A DNA stretch of 34,385 bases from JAUIGE01 sp045106685. GTDB lineage: Bacteria; Bacteroidota; Bacteroidia; J057. Numbering within the stretch: the first letter of the stretch is position 1; each line of letters begins with the position of its first letter. Position numbers and translations under genes: made by a program. Below, piece by piece: positions 1 to 8,366 of this stretch. Below the pieces are notes generated by a model. That model made no database searches and had not been told where the DNA came from. It worked only from the letters and a program-made list of their open reading frames with translations. The stretch is from contig JBGCFB010000138.1 in assembly GCA_045106685.1 (NCBI GenBank), forward strand, positions 1 to 34,385. Direction: 5' to 3'.

Positions 1-1628
1 ATTCCGACATTGACGGATGGCTTGGCGTTGGCTTGAGGCGAAGCACAAAGCTGGTATAAAGCATGATTCCCCGTTTTGCTGTTTTGGTTGTATTCAAAAA
101 CACGGAAGTGATAGGTTTCGCTGGCATTCAGGCTCTTTACGTTTACCGAATTTCCAGCACCATTATACACGACATACTGGTCTCCTCCCAAGTCGTCACC
201 AGAGCCAAAATCAGCATCCGCATTATAGTCTACACCATCGAGCGGAAACACATCAACAGGAGAGCCTGTGCTCGCAACGACAATACATTTTTCACCATTT
301 CCCCGAACCCAATTCACATCAAATGAAGTCGTTGTACCGTTGGCGAAAGAAATCGTATCGGCATTGGTTGACGGAACCTCAAAGAGGTCATGCGCCGGCC
401 ACTGCGTAGTCGACTGAATACAGCTCCAAGGCAGGCCATCCATATCAGTCCAGAAATCGTTGGATCGATTATCGATGATGCGATGGTTGAGAATGAGCGC
501 CCAAGTGTAGCCGTTATTCGAACGTACCATGATACTTGCTGTCCCATCAAGCGCACCCGTATGCCACCAATTATTAAATTGGTTTACAGACCAACCTTTG
601 GCATAATTAGCATTCGTGGATGAAGCCGTTGTCATCGTATTAATCGAGGTCCGGGTAAGGATATCAGGACGTGTACTGAAATTATCGATTGCACAAAGCA
701 CCCGCACCAGATCGCGCGCAGTGGCGATCCAGCCGCCGTGTGCGTCCATCGCTTCCAGATTCCAGCCACCATATTCCCAAGGCAGCGTGAGCGCACCGCC
801 ATAGATAGAAGGCGCTCTAAAGCCGTTTCCTTTATACTCCCCTTCACGCTCACGCTTATCGGCCCGCATATTTTTTCCTATATACATGTCACAAGCGCCA
901 ATCGGATCGAGGACAAACTCCTTTACATACGATTCATAAGACTGGCCTGTAATCTCTTCAATCACCAAGCCCAAGGTCAGGTAGCCGATATTGGAATATG
1001 CGTACTGAGTACCCGGTTCAAACGCAAGCCCTTTCAGCATCAGGAATTTCACCAATGCGCGACGGCTGACCGGATTCGGTTCATTGAGGCTTTGCGTCAC
1101 ATAGCGTGGGAAGCCGATGGGATCACAATGGTTAATGGTCCATGTGTATGGCGGATTTGCGCCCTGTATACAATCAACGTCACGATCCCAGCCACCGGTA
1201 TGTTCCAGTAGATGTTGTACAGTTATCGTGTTTAAGCGCGTATCGGTCGCGTTCACAGAATCGAAGTAGGCGTTATTTTTCAAAATACCTTCCGGCCCAA
1301 AAACGTTGTCTGAAAGCTTGATCGCCCCGGACTCCGCAAGCTTCATAATCGCAATCGCCGTGATCGGCTTTGAGATACTCGCGACACGAAACATATGATA
1401 TGGCTGAGTCGGGACTTGTTCTGCTAAATCGGCCTTTCCAAAAGCGCGCGAATACACAAGTTGGCCATCCTTGCCCAGCGCCATCGTGGCAGATGGAATG
1501 CTGTATGTGCTCAGAAATTGGCTTATAGCATTGTCGCAACTTGTCATGCCGGGTACTTCTATACCTTGCTGGGAAAAACCGCAGGTAGTAATAGCTGCGA
1601 AAAGGGTGAGTATAAGTAGTTTTTTCAT
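1..1628 (-). CDS. Secreted serine hydrolase (beta-lactamase/PBP-like), 3' end outside window
   Basis: The gene runs off the left edge; about 542 residues are visible. It starts at the ATG at 1626-1628 with a signal peptide (MKKLLILTLFAAITTCGFSQ). A class C beta-lactamase-like domain follows: SISK (the SxxK serine nucleophile and lysine) near residue 83, TVQHLLEHTGGW near residue 127, and YSN (the YxN motif) near residue 208. A later HTG sequence near residue 340 may be the KTG-box equivalent. Family members are D-aminopeptidases, esterases or penicillin-binding-like enzymes; the substrate cannot be read here. After the hydrolase domain comes a beta-rich extension (TYHFRVFEYN is fibronectin-III-like), as is common in secreted Bacteroidota enzymes. 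A T9SS sorting domain beyond the edge would fit but is not visible. Fold call is firm, substrate unknown. Confidence 0.9.
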   Translation of the reverse strand, partial: MKKLLILTLFAAITTCGFSQQGIEVPGMTSCDNAISQFLSTYSIPSATMALGKDGQLVYSRAFGKADLAEQVPTQPYHMFRVASISKPITAIAIMKLAESGAIKLSDNVFGPEGILKNNAYFDSVNATDTRLNTITVQHLLEHTGGWDRDVDCIQGANPPYTWTINHCDPIGFPRYVTQSLNEPNPVSRRALVKFLMLKGLAFEPGTQYAYSNIGYLTLGLVIEEITGQSYESYVKEFVLDPIGACDMYIGKNMRADKREREGEYKGNGFRAPSIYGGALTLPWEYGGWNLEAMDAHGGWIATARDLVRVLCAIDNFSTRPDILTRTSINTMTTASSTNANYAKGWSVNQFNNWWHTGALDGTASIMVRSNNGYTWALILNHRIIDNRSNDFWTDMDGLPWSCIQSTTQWPAHDLFEVPSTNADTISFANGTTTSFDVNWVRGNGEKCIVVASTGSPVDVFPLDGVDYNADADFGSGDDLGGDQYVVYNGAGNSVNVKSLNASETYHFRVFEYNQNSKTGNHALYQLCASPQANAKPSVNVG

Positions 1629-1688
1629 TTTTGCTTTTAGGTTTTTGTGAAATAGTAATATACCGATTTCTTTAAAAAATGCAGTCTC

Positions 1689-2360
1689 TTAAAGTCGATA
1701 CAAACTATAATTCAATCCGATGTATAGATTTCCTTCTAGCTCAATTCCGTCGTCATATTCAAAGAGGCTTTTTTTACTTCCGAATTGTTTTGAGAAATAT
1801 CCGTCCAGGCCGATACTCAACGAGCGCTCGATATGCATATCCAGATGGCCCCCTACTTCCAGTTTATGATCAGTAAAAAAGGTAGATGATCCTCCGCGAT
1901 GTGCTACGATCACAGGAGCGTAGGTAATCCTGAGTGCAGCCGTTCCAAATGCTTTGTCAGTTACTAGCGTGGAGCCGTAGTACAAGGTGGGTAACACAGA
2001 GGCCGCAAGGCTCAAGCGGGAGCTTTGCTCTTCTTCTATTTTTTCACGCTCCCAGCGCAGGTGCAAGCCTCCGGCGACGAAGCTGCGCCCGAGGACAAAT
2101 GGCTTATACACGCCTGTGACGACCTTCACATGATCCAGATCATACAGGTGAGCTAGCGGAAAGCGAACCTCGGCCTGCACGTCGGTGAATGTCGTTCCAA
2201 AACCGCGTGTATTATAGCCTAGCCCTAGCTGGGGTTCGCCTTGCCAGGTAAGCGAAAGGAAAATGGTGTTTTTGCCCAGGGTCTGAAAGCCGAAATATGT
2301 CTGTGCCTGAAGGCTGGAAAGGCCAGCCATAAGCGATATGAATAGGATGAAGTGTTTCAT
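1689..2360 (-). CDS. Putative outer-membrane beta-barrel protein
   Basis: This is a 223-residue protein of no family I recognise. I chose the ATG at 2358-2360 because it begins a clean signal peptide (MKHFILFISLMAGLSSLQAQ). The frame is open further upstream to 2483, but that stretch runs into the repeat at 2421-2452 and the end of the neighbouring gene. The mature part alternates polar and hydrophobic residues in short strands separated by Gly/Asn/Asp turns and ends in NYSLYRL, consistent with a small outer-membrane barrel. It lies 113 bp downstream of another barrel gene on the same strand, so the two may be cotranscribed. Barrel topology is inferred from composition. Confidence 0.7.
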   Translation of the reverse strand: MKHFILFISLMAGLSSLQAQTYFGFQTLGKNTIFLSLTWQGEPQLGLGYNTRGFGTTFTDVQAEVRFPLAHLYDLDHVKVVTGVYKPFVLGRSFVAGGLHLRWEREKIEEEQSSRLSLAASVLPTLYYGSTLVTDKAFGTAALRITYAPVIVAHRGGSSTFFTDHKLEVGGHLDMHIERSLSIGLDGYFSKQFGSKKSLFEYDDGIELEGNLYIGLNYSLYRL

Positions 2361-2420
2361 TGTTGTGAGTATGATATTGCTTAACAAGGCTATGAGTATA
2401 AAAAGCTTTGTAGCAGAATG

Positions 2421-2452
2421 GATTGACGATTGCAGATTGACGATTAGCGATT
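2421..2452. repeat. Solo arm of AATC/GATT 7-nt word array
   Basis: GATT occurs at 2421, 2428, 2435, 2442 and 2449, exactly every 7 nt, with variable bases between. The stretch resembles the right arm of the inverted repeat at 10103-10187, including an AGCAGAATG lead-in at 2412-2420, but no matching left arm is present here. It lies between two minus-strand genes. Confidence 0.8.
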
Positions 2453-2473
2453 TCAGAGCTAGTGCCTGCGGCA

Positions 2474-3550
2474 CTAATCCCACACCAACCTCAGCCCGAA
2501 TGCGCGCATATTGGGTAAGCGGCGGCCTCTCCAGGTGAAGGAAGGCTGTTTTTGACTTGTGATATCGATGTGTGCATTAAAAGGAAGGGAGCCGTCTGTG
2601 AGCTTTTTTAACGGCACAATAATGCCGAAGCCATAGGTGATGTCATTGATGCGGGATCGGTTGGCTAAGGCATTATTCAGATTAAAAACCTTCTGTGTAA
2701 AATAGCCCATTCTGATCGCCAGTGCTTTATAGAAAACAGCCTCTGTACCAAATCGGACCGTTGTTCGATAATCGCTATTCAGCACATTCTGATAGCCTAG
2801 CGTAGCCGTAAAATCAAAGTCGCCGCTACCCGCGCCAGGCACTCCAATCTGGGAATTGAGAATATACGCGACGGCAGCTCTTCCCACAAAAGGAAAGTCG
2901 GATGGGGTGCCGACCATGCCGTCCGGGGCGGTGATCTTCACTGATGCACCTGCAACATTCGCAGCACTCAATCCTAGCTGTAAGCGGCTGTTTTCTTTAA
3001 GGGGAATTTTGTACAAAACACCCAAATCAAAATGAAAAGCCGCTGAATTCGGAGCATCGTCAAAATACTTGAACTCCAGGCGATTCACATTGAGGCCGAT
3101 GTGCAGATTGTCGGTGAGGGCGTAGGCTCCTGTCAACGTCAAGTTGGTGCTCTTGGGGAAATCTGTAGGATAAAATCGCCCATTGATATTGGCAGTAAAA
3201 GTCGTAGGTCCGATTGCTATCTGATTCAGACTCAGTCCAAGCGTTAGCTTATCGTTGACCTTGCGTGCGTAGCCAGCAAAGTAGTAATCAGAGCGAATAA
3301 GCGCATAAAAAGGCGCTGAAGTGGAAAAGCTAATTTCTTGATCACCAATAAGGCCCAGACCAGCAGGATTGAGAAAAATACTATTCAGTGAGCCGCCTAT
3401 CGCAACATCTGCGCCGCCCATGGCTTCAGTTTTGGCATAAGGTAGGTTTCCAAAAAAGTACTCCTGCTGAAACCGGTAGTTGTGTTGAGCTTCGAGCTGC
3501 ATGCAGCAAAGCAAGAAACCAATGAAGGTAAGTGTGTAGGTTTTCATCAT
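2474..3550 (-). CDS. PorV/FadL-like outer-membrane protein
   Basis: The protein is 358 residues from the ATG at 3550; the next codon at 3547 is also ATG and equally possible. A TTG at 3562 is less likely because the signal peptide (MKTYTLTFIGFLLCCMQLEAQ) begins at the ATGs. Residues after the signal (TEAMGGADVAIGG, then FLNPAGLG) are the hallmark start of the PorV/UPF0164/FadL-like beta-barrels of Bacteroidota, where an early Asn-Pro-Ala-Gly turn precedes many amphipathic strands. The C-terminus (AFGLRLVWD) ends in a strand. PorV in T9SS recognises sorting domains, but many paralogues exist per genome, so I do not assign that function. No T9SS core genes are in this window. Confidence 0.8.
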   Translation of the reverse strand: MMKTYTLTFIGFLLCCMQLEAQHNYRFQQEYFFGNLPYAKTEAMGGADVAIGGSLNSIFLNPAGLGLIGDQEISFSTSAPFYALIRSDYYFAGYARKVNDKLTLGLSLNQIAIGPTTFTANINGRFYPTDFPKSTNLTLTGAYALTDNLHIGLNVNRLEFKYFDDAPNSAAFHFDLGVLYKIPLKENSRLQLGLSAANVAGASVKITAPDGMVGTPSDFPFVGRAAVAYILNSQIGVPGAGSGDFDFTATLGYQNVLNSDYRTTVRFGTEAVFYKALAIRMGYFTQKVFNLNNALANRSRINDITYGFGIIVPLKKLTDGSLPFNAHIDITSQKQPSFTWRGRRLPNMRAFGLRLVWD

Positions 3551-3596
3551 GTCATTTTTCAAATGAGTATCACGAACGGCAATGTTTGGGTTGCTA

Positions 3597-3650
3597 ACCT
3601 CTGTCAGCGCATCACCAGTATGCTTAAAGCGGTTGGAACCTGACAGAGGT
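3597..3650. repeat. Inverted repeat with 11-bp perfect arms
   Basis: ACCTCTGTCAG at 3597-3607 is exactly reverse-complemented by CTGACAGAGGT at 3640-3650, with a 32-nt spacer. It lies in the 333-bp space between divergent genes (3550 and 3884). Similar CTGACAGAGGT-type hairpins are, as I recall, common between genes in Bacteroidota. The remainder of this gap holds the promoter listed next and no convincing gene. Confidence 0.75.
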
Positions 3651-3817
3651 AGTACAAACCAGTTGTGAAAACATTTAGTGTCTCTTTCAAAAGGCTATGG
3701 AAAGCAAGCTTCAGACGTTAACAAGTCAGCTGAAAAATATTCATGAATGTCCATACGGCATAGGTATTGCAGCCCACTTGTTCTGGAAAAATAAATTCCA
3801 CAAATTGAAACAAGCAG

Positions 3818-3848
3818 TTTCTTTTCACCTCGCTAAAACCTACATTTG
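3818..3848 (+). promoter_or_regulatory. Bacteroidota-type promoter for the DUF1800 gene
   Basis: TACATTTG at 3841-3848 matches the Bacteroidota -7 consensus TAnnTTTG exactly. TTTC at 3818-3821 sits 19 nt upstream, the usual spacing for the TTTG-like -33 element. Transcription would begin near 3855, giving a leader of about 30 nt before the ATG at 3884. Confidence 0.55.
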
Positions 3849-3883
3849 GATAACGAATTACATCGAGAATACTTTCTAGGCTT

Positions 3884-5551
3884 ATGGCATCATTACAGCA
3901 ACGAACAGGCGTTCTAGGAGAACGCCTAGCGGCGCATATATTGCGGCGCACCACCATGGGATTTACCCAAGCTGAACTCACTGCATATGCAGGCAAAACA
4001 GCCGATCAGGCCGTGGACGACCTGCTTAACTTCTCAGCAAATCCTGGCCCTCCTATAGACCCTGCGACAGGCGCAACCTGGATACCAGGACTTGCGGGCA
4101 GCATGAATTCTTCAGAAGGAAACCGACGATACTATACGGTCGCATGGTGGCTGGATGAAGTCTTTTCCAGCACGACGATGTTGCAGAAAATGATGCTTTT
4201 TCTACACCAAAACTTCCCTAATGACTTCTCTATCAAGTCAGATGACATGTACCACCAGCTCTTATTGTTGCGGCATTATGCAAAGGGGAGTTACAAGAAG
4301 CTGGCAGAGAAAATGTGCATGGACAATGGCATGATCGGATTTCTCAATTCTCAGCAAAGCACCAAGACCAATCCCAACGAGAACTTTGCTCGTGAGTTAT
4401 TGGAGCTATTCACCATCGGAAAAGGCCCTCAAATCGCTCCTGGAAACTATACGACCTACACCGAGGCGGATATACGGGAAGCGGCACGACTGTTCACTGG
4501 CTTGCAAAAAGACCAGACCTACACGACCAATATTGATACTGATACCAATATTTTTCGAGGTAAAATCACCTTGAGCCGCCACGACATTACCAATAAGACC
4601 TTCTCTACAGCTTTTCAAACCACTACCATAACAGGCCAAAATACCACCACTGGAGTCTTGCAGGAAATTGCTGACTTCATCAATATGGTGTTTAGCCAAA
4701 TGGCTACCGCTCAAAATATTTGCCGAAAACTGTATCGCTTCTTTGTCCATTTTAATATCACCGCTGAAGTAGAAACTGATATTATCACACCACTGGCACA
4801 AATGCTTATCAGGGCAAATTATAACCTGGAGCCTATCTTGAAAATGCTGCTTAAGAGCCAGCATTTCTATGATGAAGACGATACTGATAGCGATGACGAA
4901 ATCGTCGGCGGCATGATCAAGTCTCCTATCGACTTTTATATGGGCAGCTTCAAGTATTTTGAAGTTCCGCTACCAGACAAGGTACTGGATCAGGATCGTT
5001 ATTACCGTCTCTTCATGAGGAGTACACTTCAGATCTATCTATTCAGAGAGTCTGGTATCAACCTGATGAATCCTAACGATGTAGCGGGATATCCTCCTTT
5101 CTACCAGGAACCAGCGATGGACGACCTCTGGGTGAATAGCACCACGCTTCCGGTTCGATATACCTTTGCTGACATGCTGCTTACAGGCACAAAGGTCATC
5201 ACTGGCGGTCAGCTATATGCGCAAATTGATGTGATGGCTTTTGTAAATAACGCGGCCAATATCCCCATATATCCAGGAAACGATCCTTTGGGGAATGCCG
5301 GCCCGCATCCTGGGCCACGAATAGCAACGCACATGGTCGATATTCTGCTTAACGCTTTAATACCCAAACCTATCAGTGCAGTCAGAAGAGATTACTTTTT
5401 ACAAGACTTACTTCTTGATAATCTCTCCCCTATCAACTGGATGTTTGAATGGGACAACTATGTCACTACCGGCGACGACTCCACCGTCAAGCCACAGATC
5501 GAAACGCTGATTCGCGGCATTATTCAGTCTCCTGAATACCAACTTACTTAA
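3884..5551 (+). CDS. DUF1800 family protein
   Basis: This 555-residue protein spans the whole DUF1800 family length. The N-terminus (AAHILRRTTMGFTQAEL) and the signature NENFARELLELFTIGKG near residues 163-180 are characteristic. It has no recognisable signal peptide. DUF1800 proteins are almost always encoded next to a DUF1501 protein, as here (125 bp upstream on the same strand), and the pair is thought to act together at or outside the cell envelope; the biochemical role is unknown. The promoter at 3818-3848 probably drives both genes. The intergenic space to the partner carries a 7-nt word inverted repeat that could modulate readthrough. Family assignment is firm. Confidence 0.93.
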   Translation: MASLQQRTGVLGERLAAHILRRTTMGFTQAELTAYAGKTADQAVDDLLNFSANPGPPIDPATGATWIPGLAGSMNSSEGNRRYYTVAWWLDEVFSSTTMLQKMMLFLHQNFPNDFSIKSDDMYHQLLLLRHYAKGSYKKLAEKMCMDNGMIGFLNSQQSTKTNPNENFARELLELFTIGKGPQIAPGNYTTYTEADIREAARLFTGLQKDQTYTTNIDTDTNIFRGKITLSRHDITNKTFSTAFQTTTITGQNTTTGVLQEIADFINMVFSQMATAQNICRKLYRFFVHFNITAEVETDIITPLAQMLIRANYNLEPILKMLLKSQHFYDEDDTDSDDEIVGGMIKSPIDFYMGSFKYFEVPLPDKVLDQDRYYRLFMRSTLQIYLFRESGINLMNPNDVAGYPPFYQEPAMDDLWVNSTTLPVRYTFADMLLTGTKVITGGQLYAQIDVMAFVNNAANIPIYPGNDPLGNAGPHPGPRIATHMVDILLNALIPKPISAVRRDYFLQDLLLDNLSPINWMFEWDNYVTTGDDSTVKPQIETLIRGIIQSPEYQLT

Positions 5552-5563
5552 TTACACAGGCCG

Positions 5564-5649
5564 GTTAGTTTTGAGTTAAGGGTTTTGGGGTTTGAGGACT
5601 TGTTTTCTGTATAAGTTGAACTCAAAACGCCCAACACAAAACTCCAAAC
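5564..5649. repeat. Inverted repeat of 7-nt GTT/AAC words
   Basis: The left arm has GTT at 5568, 5575, 5582 and 5590 (steps 7, 7, 8). The right arm has words ending in AAC at 5621, 5628, 5635, 5642 and 5649, exactly every 7 nt. The bases between the fixed triplets vary. The two arms are imperfect reverse complements, so a transcript could fold a long stem between the DUF1800 and DUF1501 genes. Same family as 23079-23165, 25259-25340 and 32075-32139. Confidence 0.85.
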
Positions 5650-5676
5650 AATCACCTTCTCTATAAATAAAACAGC

Positions 5677-7629
5677 ATGCAACGCAGACGCTTTTTAAAA
5701 CAGCTCGCCACCGTGGGAGCAGCGCCTATCCTCCTCAATGGAATTCCTGTGCGCGTGATGGCCAATAGCATGGCCACACAATTGACCTGTGCTGAAGTAA
5801 CAGACCGCGTTCTCGTAGTCGTTCAACTTCATGGAGGAAATGACGGACTCAACACCGTTGTTCCGCTCAACCACTTGACAACATATAATACGATCCGTCC
5901 CAGCATCAACTTGCCGACCACAGGATTGAGGCCGCTTATCACACTGGACTCAACCGTTCCGGTGAATCAGCAAGTAGGCCTTAACCACGAACTCGGTGCT
6001 TTCAAGAGTTTATATGATTCGGGTAAAATGGCGCTTATTCAAAATGCTGGATATGCCAACAATAACCGATCACACTTCAAGGCGAAAGATGATTGGCTGA
6101 CAGGAAGTGATAGCCAGACAAGCTACGCCTCGGGCTGGCTTGGTCGTTTTCTCGATCATAACTATCCGAATTACCCGACAGGCTATCCCAATCCTTCCAT
6201 GCCTGATCCTATCGGCCTGGAATTGGGAGCAAGCTCTGTGTCGCTGTCATTTCACAAGCCAACGGGCGGCTCCATCGCGCTGGCGATGAAAGGTGATCCG
6301 GCAGGGTATTATTCATTGGTGTCAGGCGTGGGAGGCCCGGTTCCTCAAACCGTACCTGCAACCCACTTTGGAGACAAGCTCCAGCGCGTTATTGACACAC
6401 AGCTCAGTTCTAACAATTATGCCCAGCGCATTGACACCATATTCAATGCCGGCTCAAATAGCGCAACAGTCACCTATCCATTGACCTATCACTCTCCCGC
6501 ATCACAGCGTTACAATAACGAACTTGCGCCTCAGCTCAAGACAGTAGCGCGCCTGATAAGCGGCGGAAGTAAAACGAAAATTTACTGGGTACGCCTTACC
6601 GGTTTTGATACCCATGTAAATCAGACCGACAGCACAGACCATAGCAAAGGTGTTCACGCTGTTTTGATGCATCACCTCTCAGAATCAATCAAAGCTTTCC
6701 AGGATGATCTTGCTGCACAAGGTCTTGAGGATCGCGTCATGACGGTCACCTTCTCCGAATTTGGTCGTCGCGCCGCCGAGAACGGCAGCAGCGGAACAGA
6801 CCACGGTACATTTGCACCGATGTTTGTCGTAGGCAAGCATGTCAAGGCTGGCATTATGGGTAATAATTCCGACTTGACGAACCTCAACAGGAACGACCTT
6901 ACGACACTGGATAATGATTATCGAAAAGTGTTCACAACGATCCTACAGGACTGGTTAGGAGCGGATCAGCAAAGCCTGAATCTGATGAACTTTGGTGCTT
7001 TTAGTAATCAAAAACTTCCACTGGTTGATACGCCTGAGATAGTCCCGGCAAATTGCTATCTACGTCCACTTCCTGTAAGCTTATTAGGCTTTGACGCACA
7101 TCCGCAATCGGATAATAAAGTGCGCTGCGAATGGTTTACGCAGGTAGAAAGTAATAATAAGAGCTTTATCGTGGAGCGCTCCAAAGACGGAACCGACTTC
7201 GTCAATGTGGCCGACATCGCGGGCGGCGGCACGCGCACGGGCTACAAAGCATACGAATGGCTGGATGAAGATCCGATCATGGGCGTTTCGTACTACAGGC
7301 TTAAGCAAGTCGATTATAGCGGTGAGGTTTCTTTTTATCCTAAAGTCGCAGTTTTCCTTCAAGAAGATCACGACGAAATTACGACCAAAGCCTACCCAAA
7401 TCCTTGCGATACCTTCTTCAATGTCGATGTTCAAATCGCGCAGGCTGGAGCTGCCATGCTCAGTGTTGTAAATGCGAAAGGACAAACGGTGATGGAAAGA
7501 CCGCTTAGTCTGACAGCAGGAAAATCGAGCCACAAAATCGCCTGCGACCACCTTTCACAAGGTATGTACATTATCAATATCGCAACTTCGAAAGGCGAAC
7601 ATTCAACCTTTAGGATTGTGAAGCGATAG
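5677..7629 (+). CDS. DUF1501 protein with Tat signal and T9SS sorting domain
   Basis: The 650-residue protein begins with a twin-arginine signal (RRRFLKQL at residues 3-10, then a hydrophobic stretch ending near VMA). The DUF1501 domain, a sulfatase/alkaline-phosphatase-like fold family, fills roughly residues 40-450 with typical segments HGGNDGLNTVVPLNH, GFDTHVNQTD and TFSEFGRRAAENG followed by TDHGTF. A beta-rich linker follows, then a T9SS type A C-terminal sorting domain of about 80 residues (AYPNP near residue 572, then LSQGMYIINI and a terminal basic residue). This implies export by Tat followed by T9SS transport to the cell surface. It is the second gene of the DUF1800/DUF1501 pair. 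Substrate and catalytic activity are unknown. Confidence 0.93.
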   Translation: MQRRRFLKQLATVGAAPILLNGIPVRVMANSMATQLTCAEVTDRVLVVVQLHGGNDGLNTVVPLNHLTTYNTIRPSINLPTTGLRPLITLDSTVPVNQQVGLNHELGAFKSLYDSGKMALIQNAGYANNNRSHFKAKDDWLTGSDSQTSYASGWLGRFLDHNYPNYPTGYPNPSMPDPIGLELGASSVSLSFHKPTGGSIALAMKGDPAGYYSLVSGVGGPVPQTVPATHFGDKLQRVIDTQLSSNNYAQRIDTIFNAGSNSATVTYPLTYHSPASQRYNNELAPQLKTVARLISGGSKTKIYWVRLTGFDTHVNQTDSTDHSKGVHAVLMHHLSESIKAFQDDLAAQGLEDRVMTVTFSEFGRRAAENGSSGTDHGTFAPMFVVGKHVKAGIMGNNSDLTNLNRNDLTTLDNDYRKVFTTILQDWLGADQQSLNLMNFGAFSNQKLPLVDTPEIVPANCYLRPLPVSLLGFDAHPQSDNKVRCEWFTQVESNNKSFIVERSKDGTDFVNVADIAGGGTRTGYKAYEWLDEDPIMGVSYYRLKQVDYSGEVSFYPKVAVFLQEDHDEITTKAYPNPCDTFFNVDVQIAQAGAAMLSVVNAKGQTVMERPLSLTAGKSSHKIACDHLSQGMYIINIATSKGEHSTFRIVKR

Positions 7630-7636
7630 TGCACGC

Positions 7637-7668
7637 AGTAGAGGCGCAAAATTTGTTGCGCCTCTACT
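7637..7668. terminator. Convergent-gene hairpin, GTAGAG family
   Basis: AGTAGAGGCGCAA at 7637-7649 pairs perfectly with TTGCGCCTCTACT at 7656-7668 across a 6-nt loop. It sits in the 37-bp gap between converging genes and runs into the stop codon of the minus-strand gene. This placement suits a bidirectional terminator. There is no long T-run on either side, so termination is inferred from position and stem strength. Confidence 0.7.
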
Positions 7669-8290
7669 ATTTCTTCTTCCCACTCACCACCGCCAATACA
7701 ACTCCTCCGAGCATCAGCAGCACGCCGCCCCAGCGGAGGAAATTGAATCCGCCTCGAGCGGGGTTCTGCATCTTGAATTCGAAGCTCGTTTTCCCAAAGG
7801 CGTCTTTATCCACTTTCACGTTTTGGGCGACTTCCGGAAACTCTACGATATAAGTTTGCTGGATTTGGCCACCAAATTCCTCCGGGCTACTCACGAGCAT
7901 AAATTTATGCTCGGTAAGTTCGGTGATGTCTGGATTTTTCTCATCGGTCTCCAGGCTCCAACGCCCTTTTTTATCGACCTTACAAACACCATACGCACGT
8001 AACGAAAGTTTGAAAGAGCGATCCATATCGTTTTTGTCCAATTTAAAATCATCCAGGAAATAACCCGGCATTGTGCGCTCGATTTCGCGCTTGAGGAGGG
8101 CCGGATTATTTCCAACAGTCTGGGTCCAGTTTTGCCAGGAGGAAGCATCCATATTCATCGAAATATCGATATGCGCATCTCCCAGCGAGTCGATTCGCAT
8201 GTGAATCTTTTGCTTCATGGATTGGGCGGAAGCGGTCGTATGCAGGCAAAAAGCCATGAGGGCCAGAAGGATATATATGAAGTTTTTCAT
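7667..8290 (-). CDS. Secreted protein with C-terminal membrane anchor, unknown function
   Basis: I do not recognise this 207-residue protein. I chose the ATG at 8288-8290 because it starts a strong signal peptide (MKNFIYILLALMAFCLHTTA, then SAQ). The frame is open upstream to 8500, but that part lies over the palindrome at 8329-8356 and the next gene. The mature region (residues 23-180) is charged and mixed alpha/beta. A single hydrophobic segment near the C-terminus (WGGVLLMLGGVVLAVVSG) followed by KKK should anchor it in the inner membrane with most of the protein in the periplasm. It lies downstream of the transglutaminase-like gene on the same strand. Confidence 0.75.
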   Translation of the reverse strand: MKNFIYILLALMAFCLHTTASAQSMKQKIHMRIDSLGDAHIDISMNMDASSWQNWTQTVGNNPALLKREIERTMPGYFLDDFKLDKNDMDRSFKLSLRAYGVCKVDKKGRWSLETDEKNPDITELTEHKFMLVSSPEEFGGQIQQTYIVEFPEVAQNVKVDKDAFGKTSFEFKMQNPARGGFNFLRWGGVLLMLGGVVLAVVSGKKK

Positions 8291-8310
8291 TGTAGTTTTT
8301 GGTTTGAGGG

Positions 8311-8356
8311 GAAAAGGCATGCGTCCCCGTAGAGAAAAGGCATGCCTTTTCTCTAC
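8311..8356. repeat. 28-bp perfect palindrome with adjacent direct repeat
   Basis: Positions 8329-8356 form a perfect 28-bp palindrome: GTAGAGAAAAGGCA followed directly by its reverse complement. Part of the left arm (GAAAAGGCATGC) also occurs as a direct repeat at 8311-8322. The GTAGAG ends match the hairpin at 7637-7668. It occupies most of the 76-bp gap between two minus-strand genes. Hairpins with GTAGAG termini recur between genes in Bacteroidota, as I recall. Confidence 0.8.
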
Positions 8357-8366
8357 CAGGGCGCGT

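Noticed and set aside
738..1211. 157-codon plus-strand open frame
   Set aside because: It is antisense to the serine hydrolase, whose motifs are clear on the minus strand.
2361..2483. Longer N-terminus for the protein at 1689-2360
   Set aside because: It runs through the 7-nt word repeat and the neighbouring gene's stop, while the ATG at 2360 starts a clean signal peptide.
3697..3879. 60-codon open frame upstream of the DUF1800 gene
   Set aside because: No family resemblance, no signal or domain, and it overlaps the promoter at 3818-3848; likely chance.
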